A stretch of 64,000 bases of DNA from Kineosporia mesophila (lineage in GTDB: Bacteria > Actinomycetota > Actinomycetes > Actinomycetales > Kineosporiaceae), in the NCBI RefSeq assembly GCF_021129235.1, contig NZ_JAJOMA010000032.1:16919-80918 (forward strand). Reading direction: 5' to 3'. Under the pieces are notes generated by a model. The model did not search any database and was not told the origin of the DNA. It saw nothing but the letters and a program-made list of their open reading frames with translations. How positions within the stretch are numbered: the first letter of the stretch is position 1; every line of letters begins with the position of its first letter. Shown here piece by piece: positions 44,011 to 52,784 of this stretch. The position numbers and the translations under genes were made by a program.

Positions 44011-45489
44011 GTGAACCCCAGCCCGCGTTCAGCCGTACGAGAGGATCTCCAGACCTTGCTTCACGACAGCGATCTGCTGGGTCTGGACCGGCTCCTCCCC
44101 CCTCTGCTCCCCCATCCCGACCGCGGGCTCGGGGCGACCGCGTCGTCCTCTGTTGCCCCACTGCACGTCCCCGTCGGCATCGGCCCCGACAACACCGTCG
44201 GCCGGGCCGACCTGGGTGGCCACACCCTGGTCACCGGCCCGCCCGGTAGCGGACGCAGCAGCACGATCGCCGTGCTCATGGCCGGTCTGGCCCTGACCCG
44301 CACGCCCGACGAGGTGCAGTTCCACTGCCTCGCCGCCGGGCCGGGTCCCGCCGACCTGGCCGACCTTCCGCACGTCGGCACGGTGATCGCCCCCGACGAC
44401 CGGTCCGCGGTGATCGGCCTGCTGCAGCAGCTGAGCACCCGGCCGAACCTCGACACCGAGATCTACCTGGTCATCGACTACCCGGCGCAGTTGTCGGCGC
44501 TGGGTCCCGAGCTCATCGCGACCGCCGACGCCGCCCCGGGTCGCGAGGTGCACCTTCTGGTCGCGGCCGACGGTGAGGCACAGGTCCCCGACGGTTTGCG
44601 GACGTGGTTCACCACGCGCGTCGATCTCGAGGGGTCCGTGGGGGGCCGGGTGATCGGGCCGGACGGGCGCTCGACGCCGTTCACGCCGGTCGCCGCGCGT
44701 ATCGGCGTGCCGCTCTCCCCTGATTCCGCGGACGCGGCCCGGCGCCGCCTGGCCGCGACGGTCGAGGAGTACTGGCAGCCGCGGGCCGGGGCACCCTGCC
44801 TGGTGAGCCCGACCGCGTCCGTGCGCCCGTCGTCCCTCCCGACCGGGAGCACCACGTTGCAGGTGCCGCTGGGCGCCACGCCCGGCCGGCCCGCCTCCGT
44901 GCTGCACGACTTCGCCCGGCACCGGGCCCTGATCGTGCGCGGGCCGAAGGCCAGTGGCCGCACCACCCTGCTGCGCTCGATCGCCGAGGACCTGGTGCGC
45001 GGCCGCACCCCGGCCCAGGTCCGCATCCTTCTGGTCGACTACCGGGCCGGGCTGATGGAGTGTGTGGCCGAGGATTTCCTGCTGGGGCACGCGTTCCACG
45101 CCAACGCGCTGCGCGACCTGATCGACGGCACGCTCTGGGCCCTGGCCGGACGGTGTAAGGGATCGGGGGGCCGGAACAGCGCCGAGTGGCGCGGCCCCCG
45201 GCTCTACGTGCTGGTCGACGACCACGTCCACGCCCCCGACGACGAGGACATCTGGGCCCCCGTGCTGGAACACCTGGGCGGTGAGCAGGACGCGGGCGTG
45301 CACCTGGTGCTGGCCGAGGCCGTCGATCAGCCCGCGCCGATGCCGGACGACGTCAGCAGCATCACGCTGGGCGAGGCGCTGCTGGACATCGGCGCGGCGA
45401 CCGTGGACCTGCCCGAACCCGGCTCCGACGTGCCGGTGGCGACCTACCGCGCGGGCGGCCGGAAGACCGGCTTCACCTGGATTTATTAG
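44011..45489 (+). CDS. EccC/FtsK-like double ATPase protein with altered Walker A
   Basis: The protein has 492 residues and two FtsK/SpoIIIE-like modules. Module 1 has GGHTLVTGPPGSGRSSTIAV (residues 69-88) and EIYLVIDYPAQL. Module 2 has ALIVRGPKASGRTTLLRSI and RLYVLVDDHVHAPDD. In both P-loops the Lys is replaced by Arg. Size and order resemble EccCb, the cytosolic ATPase of type VII secretion, which binds substrate tails. There is no transmembrane part. It is divergent from the AAA+ gene. With both lysines changed, ATP hydrolysis is doubtful; a binding role is more likely. Confidence 0.72.
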   Translation: MNPSPRSAVREDLQTLLHDSDLLGLDRLLPPLLPHPDRGLGATASSSVAPLHVPVGIGPDNTVGRADLGGHTLVTGPPGSGRSSTIAVLMAGLALTRTPDEVQFHCLAAGPGPADLADLPHVGTVIAPDDRSAVIGLLQQLSTRPNLDTEIYLVIDYPAQLSALGPELIATADAAPGREVHLLVAADGEAQVPDGLRTWFTTRVDLEGSVGGRVIGPDGRSTPFTPVAARIGVPLSPDSADAARRRLAATVEEYWQPRAGAPCLVSPTASVRPSSLPTGSTTLQVPLGATPGRPASVLHDFARHRALIVRGPKASGRTTLLRSIAEDLVRGRTPAQVRILLVDYRAGLMECVAEDFLLGHAFHANALRDLIDGTLWALAGRCKGSGGRNSAEWRGPRLYVLVDDHVHAPDDEDIWAPVLEHLGGEQDAGVHLVLAEAVDQPAPMPDDVSSITLGEALLDIGAATVDLPEPGSDVPVATYRAGGRKTGFTWIY

Positions 45490-45505
45490 TCGTTACTCGA
45501 AAATC

Positions 45506-45567
45506 GCGTGAACGGTTCACGCCAGAAAATCTCGGGTCGATAAATTTCGGGCCCCGGCGGGCCGAAA
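45506..45567. terminator. Palindrome and hairpin after the EccC-like gene
   Basis: GCGTGAAC-G-GTTCACGC (45506-45522) is an 8-bp palindrome. TTTCGG-CCC (45545-45554, one bulged G) pairs with GGGCCGAAA (45559-45567) around CGGC. They begin 17 bp after the stop codon in an AT-richer stretch (45490-45773) that otherwise holds no gene. Confidence 0.45.
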
Positions 45568-45773
45568 ATGACCTTGAGCAATGGCTTATTGCCGTTCGCT
45601 GTGAATTTTCCCCTGTCTTCCATGCTTCTCGGCCCTCGGGCGGTCAGGAATCTTTTGACGGCCGGGTGATGCGCCCGTAAGGAATCAGGCGGCTTCATGT
45701 CCTGAGTGCGTTCCGGTCCCGGACCGCAGTGATTTCCAGTGATTCTCAGCGACGTGGAAGGACTCCCCCACCC

Positions 45774-47573
45774 ATGCCCGAGCTGCCCCCGCCGCCCGCA
45801 CCGGGCCGGCGGTCCCGACGGGTCGCCGCCGAGCCGAGCCACGACGCCGGGCGACTCTCGCGCCGCACGCTGGTGGCGGCCGGTGGTACCGGTGTGGCGG
45901 CGGCGACCGCCACCGCCACGTTCCTGCTGAAGCCCTCCGGCGGGAGCGCCACCAGCGCCGAGCAGGCCGCTCAGATCGGTCAGGGCGGCCAGACCGGTCA
46001 GATCACGCTGACCGCCGCCCGGCGGAGGGCGAACGCCGCCGAGGCGGCCGATGTCGCCCAGGCGGCGAAAGCCACCACCGCCGAGAGCACCGCGACCGAG
46101 GCGACCACCTCGTCCTCCAACGACAGCACCACCACCGCGGCCGCGACGTACTCGATGAACCGCGACCTCGACCCCGCGCTCCTGCTCAGCCGCGCCACGT
46201 ACGGGCACACCACCGCGTCCGCCGCCGAACTCAAGCGCCTGGGCCCGAAGAAGTGGCTCGAACGGCAGCTCCAGCCGGCGAAGATCTCCGACCCGGGCGT
46301 CAAGGTACTGGAGCAGTACTGGCCGCATCTGAGCCGCACGATCAGCCAGGTGAAGGCCGCGACGGACAGGAAGGACTACTGGATGCCGCTGATGGGTGAC
46401 CACATCGGTCGCGCCATCTTCAGCCGCCGCCAGCTGTTCGAGGTGATGGTCGACTTCTGGTCCAACCACCTCAACGTCTTCCCCTCCGACAGCCCCGGCG
46501 GCACCTACGAGACCCGGCACGCCTACCAGCGCGACGTGATCCGGAAGCACGCCCTGGGCGACTTCGAGTCGATGCTGCTGGCCAGTGCCTTCCACCCGAC
46601 GATGCTGGCCTACCTGAACGGCAACGGCTCCACCGGCCAGGAGCCGAACGAGAACTACGCCCGGGAGATCCTGGAGCTGCACACCGTCGGCGTCGACGCC
46701 GGGTACACCGAGCGCGACGTGCAGAAGGGCGCCCTGCTGCTGACCGGCTGGAAGCTGGACGACCAGCTGCGCGCCACCTACCTCCCGGCCAACCACTACG
46801 TGGGCAAGCTCCGGGTTTTCGGCTTCACCACGGCGAACGCCACCGCCGCCTCGGGGAAGACGGCCCAGCGCGCCTACGTCAAGTACCTGGCGCGGCACCC
46901 GAAGACGGCCCAGCACATCGCCCGCAAGCTCGCGGTGCGGTTCGTGAGTGACAACCCGCCCGCGTCGCTGGTGAAGAAACTGGCCGCCGCCTACACCAAG
47001 AACGACACGAAGATCGCGCCGGTACTACGGATGCTGTTCTCCTCGAAGGAGTTCTCGGTCTCGAAGGGCAAGAAGCTGCGCCGGCCGATGGAGACGCTGG
47101 TGGCCACCGCCCGGGCCCTCGACCTGAAGCCCGCCACCGACCCGATCGGCCTGCTCGACCTGGTGCAGCTCAGCCGTCAGGCCGGGCACGGCCCGGTCTC
47201 CTGGCCCCAGCCGAACGGGTACGACGACTCGGCGGCCTCGTACCAGTCCCCGGCCGCGGCGCTCATCATCTTCAACGCCACCTCGGCCTGGCTGCTCGGC
47301 GGCGGAGCCCGGCTGAAGAACCCCGGCTTCGGGGGCTTCCTGAAGAAACCCCCGACGAACCGCACGGCCGCCGTCACCGCGACCTCCCGGAAACTGCTGG
47401 GCCGCAACCCGACGACGGTCGAGCGCAAGGCCGTCACCACCCTGCTGAACTCGGCGACGCTCGGGGGCCAGAAGCTGCCCACCACGTTCGCCGCCGGATC
47501 TCCGCAGCAGCACGAAACCCTGTACCTGACGGCGATGCTGCTGCTGTCGTCACCCGCCCACCTGACCCGATAG
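45774..47573 (+). CDS. DUF1800 family protein, Tat-exported
   Basis: The protein has 599 residues from ATG 45774 (GGAAGGA upstream); the frame is open to 45729. A twin-arginine signal, LSRRTLVAAGGTGVAAATATATFLL, lies near residue 25 after a Pro-rich stretch. An Ala/Thr-rich low-complexity linker of about 80 residues follows, then the DUF1800 domain: LLSRATYGHTTASAAELKRLG, LFEVMVDFWSNHLNV, NENYAREILELHTVGVDAGYTERDVQ. DUF1800 proteins are exported and almost always paired with DUF1501 proteins, as here. Their function is not established. Confidence 0.88.
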   Translation: MPELPPPPAPGRRSRRVAAEPSHDAGRLSRRTLVAAGGTGVAAATATATFLLKPSGGSATSAEQAAQIGQGGQTGQITLTAARRRANAAEAADVAQAAKATTAESTATEATTSSSNDSTTTAAATYSMNRDLDPALLLSRATYGHTTASAAELKRLGPKKWLERQLQPAKISDPGVKVLEQYWPHLSRTISQVKAATDRKDYWMPLMGDHIGRAIFSRRQLFEVMVDFWSNHLNVFPSDSPGGTYETRHAYQRDVIRKHALGDFESMLLASAFHPTMLAYLNGNGSTGQEPNENYAREILELHTVGVDAGYTERDVQKGALLLTGWKLDDQLRATYLPANHYVGKLRVFGFTTANATAASGKTAQRAYVKYLARHPKTAQHIARKLAVRFVSDNPPASLVKKLAAAYTKNDTKIAPVLRMLFSSKEFSVSKGKKLRRPMETLVATARALDLKPATDPIGLLDLVQLSRQAGHGPVSWPQPNGYDDSAASYQSPAAALIIFNATSAWLLGGGARLKNPGFGGFLKKPPTNRTAAVTATSRKLLGRNPTTVERKAVTTLLNSATLGGQKLPTTFAAGSPQQHETLYLTAMLLLSSPAHLTR

Positions 47574-47580
47574 GCCCGTG

Positions 47581-48840
47581 ATGACGACGACTGAGACCAA
47601 CTGCGGCTGTCCCGAGGGCCGGGGGATGTCCCGGCGCAACCTGCTGCGCGGTGCCGTGGCCACGGGCCTGACCGCCGGCCTCACCACCGCCTCCGGGGTC
47701 GAGCTGGCCTTCGGCGCGGCCGCGGGAACCGGCACGCTGGTGGTGCTCTCGCTGCACGGCGGCATGGACGGCCTGTCCGTGGTGGTACCCAACGGTGACG
47801 CCGGCTACCTGAAGTCACGCCCGAACATCGGTGTGCAGGCCTCGGTGACCAAGAAGATCGACTCGATGTTCGGCCTGCACCCGGCGATGAAGCCGATCTT
47901 CGGGCTGTGGGACGCGGGCAGCATGGCCGCCGTCCAGGCGGTCGGCCAGGACGACCCCAGCCGGTCGCACTTCGCCGCGCAGGAGGCCATGGAGCGCGCC
48001 GCCCCGGGTTCGGGTCTGCGCACCGGCTGGATCGACCGCACCCTGGGCGGTCTCGGCAACCCGGGCGGCCTGACCGCGACCCAGGTCGGCGCGGGCAGCC
48101 AGATGCCGACGTCGATGAACGGCAGCAACCTGAAGTTCGCGATCTCCACGATCGCGGGTGTGAAGCTGGGCAGCAGCGGGGCCCGGGTTCCGCTCAGCGG
48201 CTGGAAGTCCGCGCTGAAGGCATCCCGGGCCGGCACTCCCGCCACGGTCTGGCAGCCGCTCACGGCCGGTTTCCAGGCCGTCAGCAACCTCAGCACCCTG
48301 GCGAAGCAGGCCGACGACCCGGCGCAGTACGGCTACCCCGACACCCCCCTGGGCCACGCCCTGCACGACGTCGCCCGGCTGATCAAGGCCGACCTGGGCC
48401 TGAGCATGGCCACGGTCGACCAGGGTGACTGGGACATGCACGCCGGTCTCGGCAAGTCCGACGCCGGCTGGATGTACAAGCAGCTCACCGAGCTCAGCAC
48501 CGCCCTGGCCGCCTTCGCCAAGCACCTGGGTGACGCCGGGATGAAGCGGACCACCCTGGTGACGCTCAGCGAGTTCGGCCGGCGCATCGACGAGAACGGC
48601 TCGGGCGGGCTGGATCACGGCCACGGCAACGCGGTCCTGCTGCTGGGCGGCGGACTGAGGAAGGGTGTGCACGGCACCTGGCCCGGCCTGGCCGCCAAGG
48701 ACCGCGTGGACGGCGACCTGGCCGGCACCACCGACTACCGCAGCATCGTCTCGGAAGTGCTCAGGAAACGCTGCGGCGTGAGCTCGACGACGAACATCTT
48801 CCCCGGCTTCAAGCCCAAGGCCGTGGGGCTGTTCGCCTGA
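47581..48840 (+). CDS. DUF1501 family (sulfatase-like) protein, Tat-exported
   Basis: The protein has 419 residues from ATG 47581; GTG 47578 is one codon earlier. A Tat signal, MSRRNLLRGAVATGLTAGL, is preceded by a short CGC-containing leader. The DUF1501 domain shows TLVVLSLHGGMDGLSVVVPNGD, SRSHFAAQEAMERAAPG, DQGDWDMHAGL and TLSEFGRRIDENGSGGLDHGHGNAVLLLGGG; the His/Asp pattern is that of an alkaline-phosphatase/sulfatase fold. It begins seven bases after the DUF1800 stop, so the two form an operon. Confidence 0.88.
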   Translation: MTTTETNCGCPEGRGMSRRNLLRGAVATGLTAGLTTASGVELAFGAAAGTGTLVVLSLHGGMDGLSVVVPNGDAGYLKSRPNIGVQASVTKKIDSMFGLHPAMKPIFGLWDAGSMAAVQAVGQDDPSRSHFAAQEAMERAAPGSGLRTGWIDRTLGGLGNPGGLTATQVGAGSQMPTSMNGSNLKFAISTIAGVKLGSSGARVPLSGWKSALKASRAGTPATVWQPLTAGFQAVSNLSTLAKQADDPAQYGYPDTPLGHALHDVARLIKADLGLSMATVDQGDWDMHAGLGKSDAGWMYKQLTELSTALAAFAKHLGDAGMKRTTLVTLSEFGRRIDENGSGGLDHGHGNAVLLLGGGLRKGVHGTWPGLAAKDRVDGDLAGTTDYRSIVSEVLRKRCGVSSTTNIFPGFKPKAVGLFA

Positions 48841-48865
48841 TGCGGTGACGCCCCTCCTACGCCGC

Positions 48866-48909
48866 CGTGATCAGGCAAAGTTTCCCCGGGGAGACTTTGC
48901 CTGATCACG
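48866..48909. repeat. Palindromic element, copy 2 (between convergent genes)
   Basis: A 44-base palindrome without spacer: arms 48866-48887 and 48888-48909 match at 21 of 22 positions and share the CGTGATCA-GCAAAGT core with copy 1. It lies between the DUF1501 and peptide-deformylase gene ends. Confidence 0.7.
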
Positions 48910-48925
48910 AACAGGAGGTTGGCGT

Positions 48926-49549
48926 TCAGAAACCGAGCGCGGCCGCCGCCTCGGCCGGCGTCGGCTGGTTCCAGAGCTCCATCATGGCGGGAACCGTCGC
49001 CAGCGAACGAATCTCGGCCTGGTCCAGGTAGAGGATCCCGTTCAGGTGGTCGGTCTCGTGCTGGGCGATGCGGGCGGGCCAGCCGGTCAGTTCCAGCTCG
49101 TAGGGCCGGCCGTCGCGGTCCGTGGCGTTCAGCCGCACCTGCCGGTAACGGGAGACCACGGCACCATAACCGGAAACGCTCAGGCAGCCCTCGTAGAACG
49201 CGACCTGCCCGGCGCCCAGCGGGGTGACGACCGGGTTGATCAGCTCGAGCAGGGGCTGCGGGGTGCGCTCCCGAGCCGCCGTGACGTCCGGATCGGCGCT
49301 GCCCGGGTCTTCGATGACGGCCAGGGCCAGCGGGATCCCGATCTGAGGCGCCGCCAGCCCGACCCCGACGCCGGGCAGATGCGCCCGCATCGCGTCGAGC
49401 AGCTCGTGCAGCATCGTCTCGGGCAACTGCCCGTCGTAGGGAGCCGTGGTCTGCCGGAGCACCGGGGCCCCGGCCTGCGTGATCTGCCAGGGGCGGTCCT
49501 GGGCGAGGACATCCGCGACCAGATCGACGAGTTCGCTGTCGTTCGTCAC
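48926..49549 (-). CDS. def: Peptide deformylase
   Basis: The protein has 207 residues. All three motifs are present: GVGLAAPQIG (I), EGCLSV (II, with the metal-binding Cys) and QHETDHLNGILY (III, HExxH with two metal His and the catalytic Glu). It removes the formyl group from nascent N-terminal methionine and is cytosolic. It stands alone, without fmt beside it, so it is probably an additional copy. The Ala-rich C-terminus is slightly long. Confidence 0.92.
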   Translation of the reverse strand: MTNDSELVDLVADVLAQDRPWQITQAGAPVLRQTTAPYDGQLPETMLHELLDAMRAHLPGVGVGLAAPQIGIPLALAVIEDPGSADPDVTAARERTPQPLLELINPVVTPLGAGQVAFYEGCLSVSGYGAVVSRYRQVRLNATDRDGRPYELELTGWPARIAQHETDHLNGILYLDQAEIRSLATVPAMMELWNQPTPAEAAAALGF

Positions 49550-49632
49550 GGCCGAATCCTAGGTGACCAAAGCGGGTACGTTCCAGAGTCGGTCCGGCGT
49601 CCTGGACCGGATGCGGGGCGCGCCTGAACTTG

Positions 49633-50910
49633 CTATGCCACCGGTGTCCACAGCCGATCGACCGGCATGATGTGAAGGCGATCCTCGTAGGTGAACGAGC
49701 GCCGCCCCGTACTCAGCGCAACGCCCGCCAGGAACCTGTCCCCTAGCAATTCCCGCAGCTTACGAAGGCCTTTCAGGTCGTTACCGGTGACCCGTTCGTT
49801 CGCCTTGACCTCGAACGCCAGGACCTGACCATCGTCGAACTCGATGACGTAGTCGACCTCGTCCCCATCGTGCGTACGCCAATGCCCGGTGGAAACCGGC
49901 TCTTCGAGCCAGGAGATCTGCTTGCGCAGCTCGCCGACGACAAAGCTTTCCAGCAGGTGACCGAATTCTGCCAAGGCAGTGGGATCAAGAGTTGCCAGCT
50001 TCGTCGCCGTGACCCGCATCAGCCGGGCCGCCACACCGGTATCGACGACGTGCAGTTTCGGAGTTGCCCCTGCTCGTGACCGGAGAGTCTTACCCCACGC
50101 CGGAAGCCGGTCGATGAGAAACAGATCCTCGAGAAGGCGAGCGTAATCCTCGATGGTTCGGCGATCGCCGGTCAGACCTTCGGCTGCCTTCGCCAGGTTC
50201 AGCACCTGCCCGGTCCGCCCGGCCAGCCGCTCCAGCAGTTCACGCAGGACAGTGCGCTGACGTATCCGGACGAGCTCGATGGCGTCACGCTCCAACGACA
50301 GGCGGACGTAGTCGTCGAACCAGCGATCCCTGGCCGCGCCGACGCGACGCAATGCCAACGGAAAACCTCCTCCGCAAAGTTTCTCGACATACTCAGCCCG
50401 AGTGGTCGCAGAAGTGGGCTGGGCCGCCACCGTGACATCCGGGTCCGCCCGCAGGGCCGGCAGAAAATTTTCGATGACCCCACCGATCTCACCTTGTGAC
50501 AGTGGCCAGATGGTCATGGTGTGCAGTCGGCCGGTGAGTGCCTGAGCCGTGCGCGGCAGTGCGTCCTGCCGGGTCGAACCTGTCAGCACCGCGGTGCCGG
50601 GCAGGGTGCCTTCTCGATTCAGCCGGGCTTTCAGGGCATCGAGAATCTCCGGAGCATGCTGATATTCGTCGACACACACCAACTCATGAGTGTCTACAGC
50701 AGTTTGCGGGTTGGCCACGACAGCGTCCCTCGTACCCAGGTCATCAAGGTCGAGAACCGGGACCCCGCGGCTGCCGGCCAGAGCCCTCAGCACCGTTGAC
50801 TTGCCCACCGATCGAGGGCCGTGCAACGCAACAACGGGCTCCTCGACCAGCAGGCCCTCCAGGAGGGGGGAGATCCGCCTCGCGGCAATCCCATCCAGTG
50901 CACCAACCAT
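49633..50910 (-). CDS. AAA ATPase with C-terminal DUF4143 (nuclease-like) domain, copy 2
   Basis: The protein has 425 residues from ATG 50910, which has GGAGG seven bases upstream; the frame is open to 51090 over the repeat array. Walker A is ALHGPRSVGKSTVLRALAG, Walker B LVCVDEYQHAPEILDALK, and the sensor strand AVLTGSTRQD. The C-terminal DUF4143 part ends with DEVDYVIEFDDGQVLAFEVKANERV, again a D...ExK nuclease-like core. Architecture and order match the copy at 14290, though sequences differ widely. The role of the family is unsettled. Expression is probably governed by the array of about 23-bp repeats directly upstream. Confidence 0.87.
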   Translation of the reverse strand: MVGALDGIAARRISPLLEGLLVEEPVVALHGPRSVGKSTVLRALAGSRGVPVLDLDDLGTRDAVVANPQTAVDTHELVCVDEYQHAPEILDALKARLNREGTLPGTAVLTGSTRQDALPRTAQALTGRLHTMTIWPLSQGEIGGVIENFLPALRADPDVTVAAQPTSATTRAEYVEKLCGGGFPLALRRVGAARDRWFDDYVRLSLERDAIELVRIRQRTVLRELLERLAGRTGQVLNLAKAAEGLTGDRRTIEDYARLLEDLFLIDRLPAWGKTLRSRAGATPKLHVVDTGVAARLMRVTATKLATLDPTALAEFGHLLESFVVGELRKQISWLEEPVSTGHWRTHDGDEVDYVIEFDDGQVLAFEVKANERVTGNDLKGLRKLRELLGDRFLAGVALSTGRRSFTYEDRLHIMPVDRLWTPVA

Positions 50911-50950
50911 GTTCCGCCTCCGCCACGTCACGCCTCTGGCCACGAAGGTA

Positions 50951-51057
50951 CCAGAATTTGAGGACCTTGAACTCCCCAAATTCGAGGAACCCTGTTCCCC
51001 ATTTTGGAGAGGTTCTGTTCCACAATTTGGAGCCCTCTGGACTCCCCACAATGGAGC
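50951..51057 (-). repeat. Five imperfect repeats at 22-24-bp spacing upstream of ATPase copy 2
   Basis: Units on the plus strand are CCAGAATTTGAGGA (50951), CCCCAAATTCGAGGA (50974), CCCCATTTTGGAGA (50997), CCACAATTTGGAGC (51020) and CCCCACAATGGAGC (51044). Read toward the gene they give CTCCAAATTGTGG-like sites. They lie 41-147 bp before the ATG. Confidence 0.65.
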
Positions 51058-51124
51058 CATCAGATGGTGGAGGTCGGACCGGACGGGCACACGTGGCCCA
51101 GCACACCTCAGGTGACCACAGCGA

Positions 51125-51167
51125 AATGGTGGACGTCGTCCTCGGGTCGAGGACGACGTCCACCATT
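51125..51167 (-). terminator. 20-bp perfect hairpin after the chemoreceptor gene
   Basis: AATGGTGGACGTCGTCCTCG (51125-51144) pairs perfectly with 51148-51167 around GGT. It starts 12 bp after the chemoreceptor stop on the minus strand and is followed there by TTCGC. A strong terminator. Confidence 0.75.
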
Positions 51168-51178
51168 CGTGCTGGTCA

Positions 51179-52777
51179 TCAGACGCTGAACTGGTTGACC
51201 CGCCCCTGCAACTCGGCCGCCATCCGGCTGAGGTCGGCCACGGCCACCTCCGAGGCCGACAGGCCGTCGGTGGTCACCCGCGACGCCTCGGCGATGGTCG
51301 AGACGTTGGTGGCCATGCCCTGCGCACCGTGCGACAGGGCCGTGACTCCCCGGTTGATCTCGGCCGCGGTGGCCGACTGCTCCTCCACCGCGCTGGCGAT
51401 GACGGTCTGGTAGTTACGGATCCGGTCGATGACCGCGCTGATGTCGCTGATCGCGGTGACGACCTCCTCGGTGTCGCCCTGGATCGACGTCACCCACTTG
51501 GTGATCTCCCCGGTGGCCTGGGCGGTGGCCCGGGACAGGTCCTTCACCTCGTTCGCGACCACGGCGAAGCCCTTGCCGCTCTCCCCGGCGCGCGCCGCCT
51601 CGATCGTCGCGTTCAGGGCCAGCAGGTTGGTCTGTTCCGCGATCGAGGTGATCATCTCGACCACGGTGGCGATCTCGGCGGACGACTCACCGAGGCGGGC
51701 CACCCGGCTGGTGGTCGAGCTGGCCACGTCCACCGCCTCACCGGCGACGCCCGCGGCCTCGCTGGCGCTGCGGGCGATCTCGCGGATGGCGGAGTCCATC
51801 TCCTCCGAGCCCTTGGCGATCGCCTGCACGTTGTCCGACACGTCCACGGCCACGGCCGAGGCCTCCTTGGCCTGTCCGGACGAGGTCTGGGCGGAGGCGA
51901 CCATGGTGGAGGAGTTGGACGTCATCTGCCGGGCCGCGTCGGCGAGCGACGTGGCCGAGGCCGACACCGACGTCACCATCGAGCGCACCTGGTTGCGGGC
52001 ACGGTCGAGAGCCTCGGCCATCTGGCCGATCTCGTCGCGAGAGTGGACGTCGGCGGGCACCGTCAGCACACCACCGGCCATCGCGTCCACCGACTGGCGC
52101 ACCCGCACCAGGGGCCGGGTGACCGCCGTGACGACGAACCGGGCGATGACCACCAGGACCAGCGAGGCGATGACGACCGCCATCACCATGGTCAGGAAGC
52201 GGTGGTTCTGGGTCGATTTCTGGTGCTCCTGCGCGAGGTTCACCTGTTCGGCGAAGTACGCGCGGCCGTTCTTGGTGACCGCGCTGACCAGGTAGTTGTC
52301 CACGCCGACCTGTTCCCAGTTCAGCCGGGCGGTGGTCGGGTCGGCGATCGCCCCGGCCACGAACCGGTTCACGACGCTGAGGTAGTCGGCGTAGACGGTC
52401 TTGATCCGGTCGACCGGGACCTGGTTGTCGGCCGCCAGGGGGACCGCGTCGAGCTGGGTGATCAGGTCGTTCGCGGCGGCGGCCTGCACCTCGACGGCCT
52501 TCTGCTGGGTCGCCGGGCTGGAGCTCAGGATGGCGCTCAGGGCCTGGGCCTTCAGCTCGGTGGCGATCTCGTTCAGCTGGAGCACGATCGTGTCGGCGTC
52601 GTTGAGGTCACGCAGTTGCTTGCTGGTGCTGGTGCTGGAGCTGTTGGTCTCGGCGCTCAGGGCCAGGCAGGTCAGCAGGGCGAGCACGCTGGCGGCGACC
52701 AGCGCGGTCAGCTTGGTCCAGGTGGGCAGGTCGAGGAACCGGGAGACCGGGCCCCGGCGTGTGGGTTCGGAAGTCAT
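51179..52777 (-). CDS. Methyl-accepting chemotaxis protein, partner of a sugar-binding lipoprotein
   Basis: The protein has 532 residues. TM1 is [20 protein letters not shown], an extracytoplasmic sensor of about 160 residues follows, then TM2 ([23 protein letters not shown]) and HAMP ([19 protein letters not shown]). The signalling tip [34 protein letters not shown] is intact. It should signal to CheA/CheW, which are not in this window. It begins seven bases after the sugar-binding protein gene, so the two are one transcript; the binding protein probably presents sugar to the sensor. Confidence 0.9.
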   Translation of the reverse strand: MTSEPTRRGPVSRFLDLPTWTKLTALVAASVLALLTCLALSAETNSSSTSTSKQLRDLNDADTIVLQLNEIATELKAQALSAILSSSPATQQKAVEVQAAAANDLITQLDAVPLAADNQVPVDRIKTVYADYLSVVNRFVAGAIADPTTARLNWEQVGVDNYLVSAVTKNGRAYFAEQVNLAQEHQKSTQNHRFLTMVMAVVIASLVLVVIARFVVTAVTRPLVRVRQSVDAMAGGVLTVPADVHSRDEIGQMAEALDRARNQVRSMVTSVSASATSLADAARQMTSNSSTMVASAQTSSGQAKEASAVAVDVSDNVQAIAKGSEEMDSAIREIARSASEAAGVAGEAVDVASSTTSRVARLGESSAEIATVVEMITSIAEQTNLLALNATIEAARAGESGKGFAVVANEVKDLSRATAQATGEITKWVTSIQGDTEEVVTAISDISAVIDRIRNYQTVIASAVEEQSATAAEINRGVTALSHGAQGMATNVSTIAEASRVTTDGLSASEVAVADLSRMAAELQGRVNQFSV

Positions 52778-52784
52778 CGTGGGC

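Noticed and set aside
45486..46916. 476-residue minus-strand frame over the DUF1800 gene
   Set aside because: Low-complexity shadow; the plus strand shows a Tat signal and DUF1800 motifs.
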